A stretch of 47,466 bases of DNA from positions 1-47,466 of the forward strand of contig CANRJV010000006.1 in NCBI GenBank assembly GCA_947631045.1, read 5' to 3'. Within the stretch, counting starts at the first letter, position 1. Each line of letters starts with the position of its first letter. Shown here in pieces: positions 32,201 to 40,364 of the stretch. Below the pieces are notes generated by a model, which worked only from the letters and a program-made list of their open reading frames with translations, was not told where the DNA came from and searched no databases. The translations under genes were made by a program, and so were the position numbers. The DNA is from an uncultured Bacilli bacterium. GTDB taxonomy: Bacteria; Bacillota_I; Bacilli_A; RF39; UBA660.

Positions 32201-32624
32201 TATAACCCTCAAATAAGTTTTCCGCAATATCTTCTAATTTAGAAGCATTTTCAGCCATATAAGCGTTATACGCTTTTTCATCCCAAATCTCAATGCGGTC
32301 ATTTACGCCGATTATAACACATTCTTTTGTTAAACCGGCGTAGCTAACCAACGGGGAGGTAATATTGATTCGACCCATCTTGTCGAATTCACATACAGAG
32401 GCACCGGCAAAAAAGGATCTCATAAATGTTCGGGCATCTTTTTTAGTGAAAGGTAAGGTATCTAATTTAGTTACAACTTTTTGCCAATCTTCAGTTGTAT
32501 ATAAATACAAACACTTCTCTAAACCACGAGTCACAACGATTTTAGTTCGGTCTTCTCGAAATTTACCAGGTAAGACAATTCTGCCCTTTTCATCAATATT
32601 GTGATGATATTCGCCCATGAACAT
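32187..32624 (-). CDS. mraZ: Transcriptional regulator MraZ
   Basis: A 145-residue AbrB-fold DNA-binding protein that controls its own division cluster. Two tandem MraZ modules are visible: GEYHHNIDEKGRIVLPGKFRED and CEFDKMGRINITSPL. First gene of the cluster. Phased AGTGG repeats lie just upstream, the expected MraZ operator position. Confidence 0.95.
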   Translation of the reverse strand: MFMGEYHHNIDEKGRIVLPGKFREDRTKIVVTRGLEKCLYLYTTEDWQKVVTKLDTLPFTKKDARTFMRSFFAGASVCEFDKMGRINITSPLVSYAGLTKECVIIGVNDRIEIWDEKAYNAYMAENASKLEDIAENLFEGYSETL

Positions 32625-32629
32625 TTATA

Positions 32630-32690
32630 TCACCCACTTTCTGACACAGTCATCCACTGTCTACCACTATTGTACTATACCAGCCCCAGA
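32630..32690 (-). promoter_or_regulatory. mraZ promoter and MraZ-box repeats
   Basis: On the minus strand an extended -10 TGGTATAGT is followed by AGTGG units spaced exactly 10 bases apart: AGTGGTAGAC, AGTGGATGAC, TGTGTCAGAA (degenerate), AGTGGGTGAT. MraZ is known to bind short G-rich repeats before mraZ, so this is the likely operator, downstream of the start point. Confidence 0.7.
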
Positions 32691-32768
32691 AAGTAAATGA
32701 AATTTGGGAAAATTATTAATAAAATTCTTTCATTGACGTCTTGTTTACAAAAATTTACAGACATGAAA

Positions 32769-32789
32769 AAAGGCTATTTATAAGCCTTC
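32769..32789 (-). terminator. Terminator of the 32778-34274 gene
   Basis: AAGGCTTATAAATAGCCTTTTTT on the minus strand in outline: stem AAGGCT/AGCCTT with the stop codon in the loop. Confidence 0.65.
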
Positions 32790-34274
32790 TCTTGTTAGTT
32801 TGTTAATTTTTCTAAAACTTATTAGAGCTATAATACTAAAACTCATTAAAAGATAAGCATAAATTAAAATATTATCGTTAGTCTTAGGAGGCCAAAAATC
32901 CAGATTAGTTTCATTTAGAAAATCCTTATTAGGAACTTTTGACCAATCGATTTCGTCATTACTATTTTGAGGAATATTTTCTAGCAAAGTATTATCTTTA
33001 TCATCTTCCATATTTTCTTGAGATGAATCTGCCACTTCTCCATTATTAAAAGGATTATTAATTTCTACTTTTAAAGAATTTTCATCTAAAACTTTAATTT
33101 CTTTTTCGTAATCCGTATTTACTCCCTTAATAAGATAAGTACCATATGGTAAAGTAACTTCTTTTGTTTCCTTATCAATAGTTTCATAAATTTCATTATT
33201 ACTCTTTAAAATTATTTGATAAGTATTATTATCTTTAATATCAAAATTAATTTGCGCTTTAATAACTTCTCTTTTAATAGTTAAAACATAATTTTCTTCA
33301 TCATCTAAATCAAAAGAGATATCTTCTAATTCTTTATAAGCTTCTTGTTTTAGAGCATCTTTAACCGTATAATGGCTATTACTTTTAATTTGGTATTCCT
33401 TATTCGGAAGCATATTTAATTTTTCTTCCCATATAAGATATAGACTATAGACATTACTCTGTTCTAAAGCATCACCATATTTACCATTTACGCCTTTAAT
33501 TTCTTCTTTAATTTGAAAAGGAGTACCATAAACTTCGTATTGTAAATTTTTGGCTAAATCACTAGGGCCACCGGTATTTCTTAAATAAGTATAATCACCA
33601 TCCCAATGATACCATTTTACTTCTGGTTTTAAAGAAGTGGTAAAAGATAAATTATAATTTCCTATCTCTTTATTTTTAATTTTAAAACCACCAGCCAGAC
33701 TTTCTAATTCCAGTCCTTTAGATGATGGAAGAATATATTCTTCTTGATTGCTAAAGTAAAAATATGTATCATTCCATATCTCCCCTTTCTTCTTTGCTTT
33801 AAAGAAATTTTCTTCAAGACGATGATGAGCTATTTTCTCTTTTAAATTTTGAAAGAAAGGAATATCCTCTTCTTTAATTAAAGTCCCTTGTTTATCACAC
33901 ATCACAATATCTTTATTAAAGATATATTTCCAAATATAAAATTGGGTATAAAAATAGTTTCCATCACTCGGATTCACATTATAGCCATAGTAAGAGGCAT
34001 CGGCAAAAATACTATTAACTGATCCATCTAAAGCGCCATAATATTCATCATAAGAAGATGATTCCGTAAACCCCATTCCACCCACAAATTCTTTATAATT
34101 TTTAATGAAGACCACATTCTCAGGTGATTCAACATAAGGTTTATAAACATTATAAACAATACTACTTTGCCTTTCTTTCACATAATACTCTATTTGGGTA
34201 TTTTTAATATCCAAAGCTTTAACCATTGTTGTTAAAAGAAAAAAGCTTAACAAACTAAACAAAATTTTTTTCAT
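32778..34274 (-). CDS. Sortase-anchored thioester-domain-like surface protein
   Basis: A 498-residue secreted protein: signal peptide MKKILFSLLSFFLL..., an N-terminal domain with FYTQFYIWKYI that matches the TQxxIW signature of Gram-positive thioester (TQXA) adhesin domains, beta-rich segments (about 300-400) resembling SpaA/Cna-B-like folds with YGTYLIKGVN, an acidic stalk, then PPKTNDN, a membrane helix and a basic tail. No Cys is visible at the expected N-terminal thioester position, so the bond may be absent. The ATG after GGAAAGGTGG is chosen over one 30 bases upstream. Its PPKTNDN motif makes it a probable substrate of the class B sortase at 10468. Confidence 0.82.
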   Translation of the reverse strand: MKKILFSLLSFFLLTTMVKALDIKNTQIEYYVKERQSSIVYNVYKPYVESPENVVFIKNYKEFVGGMGFTESSSYDEYYGALDGSVNSIFADASYYGYNVNPSDGNYFYTQFYIWKYIFNKDIVMCDKQGTLIKEEDIPFFQNLKEKIAHHRLEENFFKAKKKGEIWNDTYFYFSNQEEYILPSSKGLELESLAGGFKIKNKEIGNYNLSFTTSLKPEVKWYHWDGDYTYLRNTGGPSDLAKNLQYEVYGTPFQIKEEIKGVNGKYGDALEQSNVYSLYLIWEEKLNMLPNKEYQIKSNSHYTVKDALKQEAYKELEDISFDLDDEENYVLTIKREVIKAQINFDIKDNNTYQIILKSNNEIYETIDKETKEVTLPYGTYLIKGVNTDYEKEIKVLDENSLKVEINNPFNNGEVADSSQENMEDDKDNTLLENIPQNSNDEIDWSKVPNKDFLNETNLDFWPPKTNDNILIYAYLLMSFSIIALISFRKINKLTREGL

Positions 34275-34299
34275 TTTTTTCCACCTTTCCATAAAAAAA

Positions 34300-34326
34300 C
34301 ACAAGAAAATCTTTCGTTTTCCTGTG
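34300..34326 (-). terminator. Terminator of the rnfC-rnfD operon
   Basis: CACAGGAAAAC/TTTTCTTGTG stem followed by TTTTTTT on the minus strand. Confidence 0.75.
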
Positions 34327-34359
34327 CCTTGGTTAATAGACTAACACGCATCTTTTGTT

Positions 34360-35220
34360 TTAGCAAGAGGGTTTTTTTGACAAGTTTTGGCGAATTTTGA
34401 CGAAATTTAGGAGTGATACAATAAAAATAGCTAAATAAACACTGATAACGCTATTGAAAGTGATTGTAATTATAAAAGTAATGATACCAATTAAAATGCC
34501 ATAAATAATTTGCCATCCTCTTTTAAAAGGACTATATTCAGGTAAAGGGGCAATAAAAATACTCGCAAAAATGACTTCACTATTTAAAATAAAATGACTA
34601 TCTTTGGTAATTAAGAAATAAATAAAAGTTAAAATAATATAGGTTAAATTAAGACTTAAAGGAATGTCTTTTTTATAATAAAAATTATAAATTAAAATGG
34701 TAAAAGCTAGTAAACTAAAGAAGATACTTGTCGAGGCAATTCCTCCCGTAAGTCTTCCCATAAGTAAATCAACTAGTGAAAAACTAAATTCATAATTAAT
34801 CTCTAAAGGAGTACGAAAATCTAAGCCAAAAATTAAATACTCACCTAATATTATTAATAAATAAGAAAAGCAGATGGCATTCCACTTGAGATATTTTGAT
34901 AAGAAAAAACTAATTAGATAAGAAATTAAAAAGACAATACTATAAAGAACTAAATTAATATTATAAGGAACAATCATGGGGACTAAAATGGCATAAATTA
35001 AATTATAATCAATTTTCAAATGACGATATTTAATGAAATCAAGAACAAATTTAATTCCCATACTAATTAATACGAGATAAATAATTTTAAAAATCATTAC
35101 CCCACTAATTAAACCTTTACTATAAATTAAATAGCCATTTTTATAAAGACTATAAAAAATAAAAGGGATTAAAAGATAAATCTCTCTTAAAACTAAATCT
35201 TTAGTCGAAAGTTTCTTCAT
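34360..35220 (-). CDS. rnfD: RnfD/NqrB-like membrane subunit
   Basis: A 286-residue integral membrane protein with about nine or ten hydrophobic segments. LMGRLTGGIASTS aligns with the RnfD motif around the Thr that carries covalent FMN (GSIGETS in typical RnfD), with the Thr kept. The start codon lies inside the end of rnfC (20-base overlap), so the two are translated together. In the Rnf complex RnfD is part of the ferredoxin:NAD+ ion-pumping module. No RnfG, E, A or B gene is in the window. The call is moderately certain. Confidence 0.72.
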   Translation of the reverse strand: MKKLSTKDLVLREIYLLIPFIFYSLYKNGYLIYSKGLISGVMIFKIIYLVLISMGIKFVLDFIKYRHLKIDYNLIYAILVPMIVPYNINLVLYSIVFLISYLISFFLSKYLKWNAICFSYLLIILGEYLIFGLDFRTPLEINYEFSFSLVDLLMGRLTGGIASTSIFFSLLAFTILIYNFYYKKDIPLSLNLTYIILTFIYFLITKDSHFILNSEVIFASIFIAPLPEYSPFKRGWQIIYGILIGIITFIITITFNSVISVYLAIFIVSLLNFVKIRQNLSKKPSC

Positions 35221-36346
35221 GATTTTCCCCCTTTACTATTTCTTTTAAAGAAAGATTCGCTGGACAAATATAATCACATAAACCACAGCCAAGGCAACGA
35301 TGGCTTTTTAAATTTTGGGTATAGCACTTTTTTACATTAATATTAACTGGGCATATTTTCATGCAAGCCCCGCAGTTGATACACTCCGTTTCCATATTAT
35401 CTTCTAATTTATTAATAACTATACATCTAGTATTATAAGTAATAATAACTTTATCTAAATCATTTATTTTATAGCCTTGTAAAAGGCCATTTTCATAAAC
35501 CACATAATCACTTACTGTTATCTTAATAAAATTATGAATAATTTCTTTTAAAGAAACACCAATTTTTGTTTTAATAATTAACGACTTCTTTAAAGCATCA
35601 CCACTAATAGTCACATATTTTTCACTAATACTTTTACCTTTTAATATTTCATTTATCTCATAAATTTCATTAGTGGTTAAAATCAAGGTGTTATCTAAAG
35701 GAATATTTAAATAATCGGTTAAATAAAAAGGATTACTCATCAAATATTTATCAGGAAGTAACATAACTTTTAAATCCGGATAAATGCCACTTACTGATTT
35801 TACTTTTTTAATACCTTTAACATTTGTATTCTTGATGGCTAAAACCGCATTTTCTAAAGCCAAAACTTTTTTTAAATCATCAATTAATTTTAAAATTTCT
35901 TTATAATTTTCGACTAAACACATAAATTCATTCATTTCGTAAATTTCTTCATCAAAACAACTGACTATGAAATTATCAATTTGAGGTAATGACATAATTT
36001 TTTCTTTAATAGTATTTAAATGATTAAATTCTAAAACTTGAACTAAATCTTGGAAAGTTTTGATTTTCGGTTTAGATTTTCGAAATTCTTTATTTTCTTT
36101 AAAATCGTTATTAACTTTTAAGGCTTTTATTTTTTTTCCATTAATAAGCATATCTTCAAATCCAATAGGAAAACCTGAAACCGAAACAATAGAATTATCT
36201 AGGTAGCTATCTTTATAAAGGTAACTTATATCTTTTAACTGAGAATCATTTAGAGGAATATAAACATTTTCGGGATTTAAAAATTCGTAAATATTATTTA
36301 CAATAAAAACATCTTTTTTTTCTTCTAATTTAATTAAGGGTTTCAT
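35201..36346 (-). CDS. rnfC: RnfC-like iron-sulfur subunit
   Basis: A 381-residue cytoplasmic protein. Near the C-terminus are two [4Fe-4S] motifs: CINCGACMKICPVN and CLGCGLCDYICPAN, as in RnfC. The N-terminal two thirds weakly resemble the RnfC flavin/NADH-binding part, but the Gly-rich loops expected there are not obvious and the length is shorter than usual (about 430-450). Coupled to rnfD. Could be a diverged electron-transfer protein acting with RnfD alone. Confidence 0.75.
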   Translation of the reverse strand: MKPLIKLEEKKDVFIVNNIYEFLNPENVYIPLNDSQLKDISYLYKDSYLDNSIVSVSGFPIGFEDMLINGKKIKALKVNNDFKENKEFRKSKPKIKTFQDLVQVLEFNHLNTIKEKIMSLPQIDNFIVSCFDEEIYEMNEFMCLVENYKEILKLIDDLKKVLALENAVLAIKNTNVKGIKKVKSVSGIYPDLKVMLLPDKYLMSNPFYLTDYLNIPLDNTLILTTNEIYEINEILKGKSISEKYVTISGDALKKSLIIKTKIGVSLKEIIHNFIKITVSDYVVYENGLLQGYKINDLDKVIITYNTRCIVINKLEDNMETECINCGACMKICPVNINVKKCYTQNLKSHRCLGCGLCDYICPANLSLKEIVKGENHEETFD

Positions 36347-36420
36347 ATTCCATCCAACCTCTTCTTTATTTTAACAAAAAGGAGCTTTTATGTAAATAAA
36401 TTGGATTTAAAATAGAAAAA

Positions 36421-36460
36421 AACATCATTTGAGTCATATAATAAAACTTTATGATGTTTT
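36421..36460 (-). terminator. Terminator of the helicase operon
   Basis: AACATCAT/ATGATGTT stem with T runs on both sides, between 36479 and the rnfC promoter region; may work in both directions. Confidence 0.6.
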
Positions 36461-36478
36461 TTGTGTTTCCAAGTTTAA

Positions 36479-36802
36479 TTATAGATTATCTTCTTCTTCA
36501 TACTTGATTGCCATTTCAATAATCTTATTCATTAATGGCATCTTTTTACCAATTTGTCTAACAAAATCATCGCCCAAAACTAATTTAAATTTAGAAATAG
36601 CTAATTGGATATATTTAGCCTCTATTTCGAATAATTCTAAATAGTTTAAAATAATATCATCGATAAAGTAAAAATTATAACTTTTTAATAATAAATAAAC
36701 TTTATTAAAATTTTCTTCATCTAATAATTTTAAATATTCTTCATCATAATTAGCATAGACTAAATCTAAATAAGAAGAATTTAAATATTTATCTAAAAAC
36801 AT
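36479..36802 (-). CDS. Hypothetical 107-residue helical protein
   Basis: Not recognised. A small acidic, Leu/Tyr-rich protein, probably all helical, without signal peptide. Its ATG lies two bases after the helicase stop codon, and its AAGGAG ribosome site is inside the helicase gene, so the two are coupled. The tight link suggests a helper or regulator of the helicase. Confidence 0.75.
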   Translation of the reverse strand: MFLDKYLNSSYLDLVYANYDEEYLKLLDEENFNKVYLLLKSYNFYFIDDIILNYLELFEIEAKYIQLAISKFKLVLGDDFVRQIGKKMPLMNKIIEMAIKYEEEDNL

Positions 36803-36803
36803 T

Positions 36804-39800
36804 TTAAACTCCTTTTCCTATTTGATTTTTAATATAATATTCATTTATTAAGTTTTCAAGCGATACACCATATATTTCTTGCATATCAGGACTACTCATC
36901 GTGAATATATCATTTAATAAGCCATTTTCATCTATTATAGGTATATTGTGAGATAGCAGAAATTCAATTTTAGCTTGTAATTCTTGAATGGAAATGTGAG
37001 CAAGAATAGTTTTGTTTTTTGCCTCATCAATATTATAAGTTTTACATACGTCAATAATCTTATCTTTATTTTGTTTATAATTCCATATCATTCCTATACT
37101 GGAAAGTAATTGTCCTTTTTCACTATCTGGTATAGTCAATCTTCTTTGATTTGCAATCCATTTTCCAAGATTTACTTCTCCATTTTCATCATATGTATAA
37201 CCATCACTTGTTTTAAAACTCGTTGGTATTTCTAAATTACCATAGTATTCATAATATGTCTTAGCTAATTGATATTTTTTGAACCATTGTTCTTCACGAA
37301 CACTCGATACAAAACCAATGGACTCTAATAATTGTTGTCTTTCACGGGATAAATTATCAAAATTTTTTCTTTGGGTTGTACTCCAAAGTCCAAGATTTAC
37401 TTCGCCATTTTCATCATATGTATAACCATCATTTGTTTTAAAACTCTTTGGTATTTCTAAATTGTCATAATGTTCATAATATGCTTTAGCCATCTCATAT
37501 TTTTTATACCATTTTTCTTCACGAACGCGCGGTTCAAAACCAATGGACTCTAATAATTGTTGTCTTTCACGGGATAAATTATCAAAATTTTTTCTTTGGG
37601 TTGTACTCCAAAATCCAAGATTTACCTCGCCACTTTCATCATATGTGTAACCATCATTTGTTTTAAAACTCTTTGGTATTTCTAAATTGCCATAATGTTC
37701 ATAATAGGCTTTAGCCATCTCATATTTTTTATACCATTTTTCTTCATAAACACTCAGTACAAAACCAATGGACTCTAATAATTGTTGTCTTTCACGGGAT
37801 AAATTATCAAAATATCGTCTTTGATTGGAAATCCAAACTCCAAGATTTACCTCGCCGCTTTCATCATATGTATAACCATCATTTGTTTTAAAACTCCTTG
37901 GTATTTCTAAATTGCCATAATGTTCAAAATATTTTTTAGCGAGTTCATAACTTCTATTCCACTTATCTTCTAAAGGATTTAAGGAAAAACCAAGGGATTG
38001 TAGTGCTTGTTGTCTTTCTCCTGATAAATTATCAAAGGTTGCTCTTTGATTTGCAAGCCACCATCCAAGATTTACTTTGCCATCTTCATCATATGTATAG
38101 CCATCATTTGTTTTAAATTTTTGAGGTATTTCTAAATTGCCATAATGTTCATAATATTTTTTAGCAAGTTCATAATTTCTATTCCACTTATCTTTTAAAG
38201 GATTTAAGGAAAAACCAATAGATTGTAGTGCTTGTTGCCTTTCTCCTGATAAATTATCAAAGTTTACTCTTTGATTGGAAATCCAAATTCCTAAATTTAC
38301 AGTACCATTTTCATCATATGAATAACCATCATTTGTTTTAAACCTTAGAGGTATTTCTAAATTGTCATAATGTTCATAAAATTTTTTAGCAAGTTCATAA
38401 TAATCTTCCCACGTTCTTGTTAATCTATCACTGACATATTTTAACATTTCAAATAAATCTTGATTTTCTATTTCAATGTCAAAAGATACATCTCTTATTT
38501 TTATCTCTCTATAATTACTTAATCCTCTATTTTGAATATCTTTTATTCTATCTTTTAAATTATTTTCAAGTTCTTTAATAAAATCATAGTTATTAGCTAA
38601 ATCAATAACTATGGGAGCAATTAATTTTTCAATTATTTCTTCTTTAGGAGTATTTTCCTCAATATGAATATCTCTTGTTTTACACATTTCTATTAGTTCT
38701 TCAACTGAATGCTTTTCTAACTCTTCAAACATATCTTTGGTATTTCCCCGAACCGCTAGGGCTCTACCTAATTGTTCAAAATAAACAATATCTGAAGTTG
38801 TACCTCTTCCCATAATAACACCATCAATATTAGGGGCATGAATTCCTTCGTTATATTGATTTATGGCAAACATTACTCGAAGTTTAGCCGAAGCTTTTTC
38901 ACCATCTAGTGTTACATCATTATAAAAGGCATCACGATTTTTCCTTCCATCTTCACCCATATCACTTGTTGATGTGTAAATAACAATATCTTTTTCTGGT
39001 ACAAATTGTTTAAACCATTCAAAGGCTTGTTTTTTTATTGTTTCAATATCATTAGTTCCTTCTTCAGCCCAAGGCGGACAAAAATAAATATATTTGCCAT
39101 TTGGTTTGATATTTTTTCTTAAAATATTAGGAATACTTGGAGCTTCATTTATTTTCCTTTTAACATCAGATAAAATAGCCATATATTCTTGATATTCTTT
39201 AGTTGAAGCATCTAGTCTTTGGACTCTTTCTTCTAATTTACTTGCTAACCCCATTAAATTAGTATAAGCACTTTTATATATAGGTTTAGGAAGAACGCCA
39301 TCTATCATCGCATCACATAAATCGTATCTACTTTCGATCTTACCGGAAAATAACTCATCAGTATCCGGATTAGCCATATCTCTTTCATAAGATGTACCTC
39401 TATCTCTTATGGTATAAGCTGTCATTCCAAGTATTTTCATTCCGGGATGTGTTTCAATCATCGTATCAATTCTTGCTCCCCATATAGGAGCACCAAGATG
39501 ATGAAATTCATCAAGAATTAGTAAATCACAATTTATAGCCTGAATTTCATCTTTTGATAAAGATATAAAACTTTGATATGTTCTAAATTCTAAATTAGGA
39601 AAATCTCTTTCTAAATCTAAATTGGGATTATTTTCAATTATATTTTTTAGATGTTCAATGATTCCATTTGATGGTACAACATAAACAATCTTTTTATCTT
39701 TATTATCATAAGCAAGTTGAAGGGCATTATAAGATTTACCTGTACCGGTGGCATGAACAATTCCGACGACATCTTTGCCAGTCTCAAATGCCGTTTTTAT

Positions 39801-39863
39801 CTTTTCATAACTATTTACATTATGATCATATAGACCAACTGTTTGAAATTCATTATTATTCAT
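36804..39863 (-). CDS. DEAD/DEAH-box helicase with six helicase-associated (HA) repeats
   Basis: A 1019-residue SF2 helicase. Walker A ATGTGKS near residue 45, DEFHH (motif II), GMTAYT (motif III), and QLGRALAVRG (motif VI) are present. From about residue 475 come six ~68-residue HA repeats of the form (W)..YELAKKYYEHYGNLEIP...FKTNDGYTYDE.G.VNLG.W...QR..FDNLS.ERQQ.L.SIGF. The ATG at 39863 overlaps the end of the upstream gene and is favoured over one 33 bases earlier. HA-repeat helicases occur in plasmids and mobile or defence loci; the substrate here is unknown. Neighbouring HA repeats are nearly identical in DNA, so repeat number may vary. Confidence 0.9.
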   Translation of the reverse strand: MNNNEFQTVGLYDHNVNSYEKIKTAFETGKDVVGIVHATGTGKSYNALQLAYDNKDKKIVYVVPSNGIIEHLKNIIENNPNLDLERDFPNLEFRTYQSFISLSKDEIQAINCDLLILDEFHHLGAPIWGARIDTMIETHPGMKILGMTAYTIRDRGTSYERDMANPDTDELFSGKIESRYDLCDAMIDGVLPKPIYKSAYTNLMGLASKLEERVQRLDASTKEYQEYMAILSDVKRKINEAPSIPNILRKNIKPNGKYIYFCPPWAEEGTNDIETIKKQAFEWFKQFVPEKDIVIYTSTSDMGEDGRKNRDAFYNDVTLDGEKASAKLRVMFAINQYNEGIHAPNIDGVIMGRGTTSDIVYFEQLGRALAVRGNTKDMFEELEKHSVEELIEMCKTRDIHIEENTPKEEIIEKLIAPIVIDLANNYDFIKELENNLKDRIKDIQNRGLSNYREIKIRDVSFDIEIENQDLFEMLKYVSDRLTRTWEDYYELAKKFYEHYDNLEIPLRFKTNDGYSYDENGTVNLGIWISNQRVNFDNLSGERQQALQSIGFSLNPLKDKWNRNYELAKKYYEHYGNLEIPQKFKTNDGYTYDEDGKVNLGWWLANQRATFDNLSGERQQALQSLGFSLNPLEDKWNRSYELAKKYFEHYGNLEIPRSFKTNDGYTYDESGEVNLGVWISNQRRYFDNLSRERQQLLESIGFVLSVYEEKWYKKYEMAKAYYEHYGNLEIPKSFKTNDGYTYDESGEVNLGFWSTTQRKNFDNLSRERQQLLESIGFEPRVREEKWYKKYEMAKAYYEHYDNLEIPKSFKTNDGYTYDENGEVNLGLWSTTQRKNFDNLSRERQQLLESIGFVSSVREEQWFKKYQLAKTYYEYYGNLEIPTSFKTSDGYTYDENGEVNLGKWIANQRRLTIPDSEKGQLLSSIGMIWNYKQNKDKIIDVCKTYNIDEAKNKTILAHISIQELQAKIEFLLSHNIPIIDENGLLNDIFTMSSPDMQEIYGVSLENLINEYYIKNQIGKGV

Positions 39864-40089
39864 AATCTTCACCATCATAAATTTCGATATCAACAAAATG
39901 TTTTCCTGATATATCTTGCTCTATAATTAAAACTTCATCATTTTTCATTATTTGGGCATTAATTTCATTGGCCTCTAAAATGAGATCTTTTAAACCATCT
40001 GGAGTTTTTACTCTAAAACCAATATTAGTTCTATCCATTACATCCAATAGCTCCCCATTTTTAAATTGTTCTGGAATATATACTTCCAT
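39856..40089 (-). CDS. Small hypothetical protein upstream of the helicase
   Basis: A 77-residue acidic protein (MEVYIPEQFKNGELLDVMDR...) not recognised; short beta strands suggest a small barrel. The start chosen follows AGAGGA at ideal spacing; an upstream alternative adds eight residues with a poorer site. It overlaps the helicase start by eight bases, so it is the first gene of a coupled three-gene operon. Confidence 0.7.
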   Translation of the reverse strand: MEVYIPEQFKNGELLDVMDRTNIGFRVKTPDGLKDLILEANEINAQIMKNDEVLIIEQDISGKHFVDIEIYDGEDYE

Positions 40090-40311
40090 TACTTTTCCTC
40101 TTGTTTTAGTCACTCTTTCACTTCCCTTTTTAATTTTTCTATTTCAAAATATGATAAAACCTCAGTTACTTGGGGGTTATTATACTACAAATTGAAAAAT
40201 TTTCCTAGAAATTTTTCTTCTAAAACTTTATTTCCTAAATAAGAAAAGATAAAAACAAATTTACTTGCCGTTTTTTCTTTTTTGGCTAGCTTAAAATCTT
40301 ATCTTTTCATA

Positions 40312-40340
40312 TTGTTTTAAAAAGCGGTTTATTGTATAAT
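40312..40340 (+). promoter_or_regulatory. Promoter of the GspE-like gene
   Basis: TTGTTT, 17 bases, TATAAT on the plus strand, 25 bases before the GTG start. The 275-bp gap 40090-40364 also must hold the divergent helicase-operon promoter (a TATAAT lies near 40175-40185 on the minus strand). Confidence 0.55.
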
Positions 40341-40364
40341 TATGAATAGTAAAAGGGAATAACG

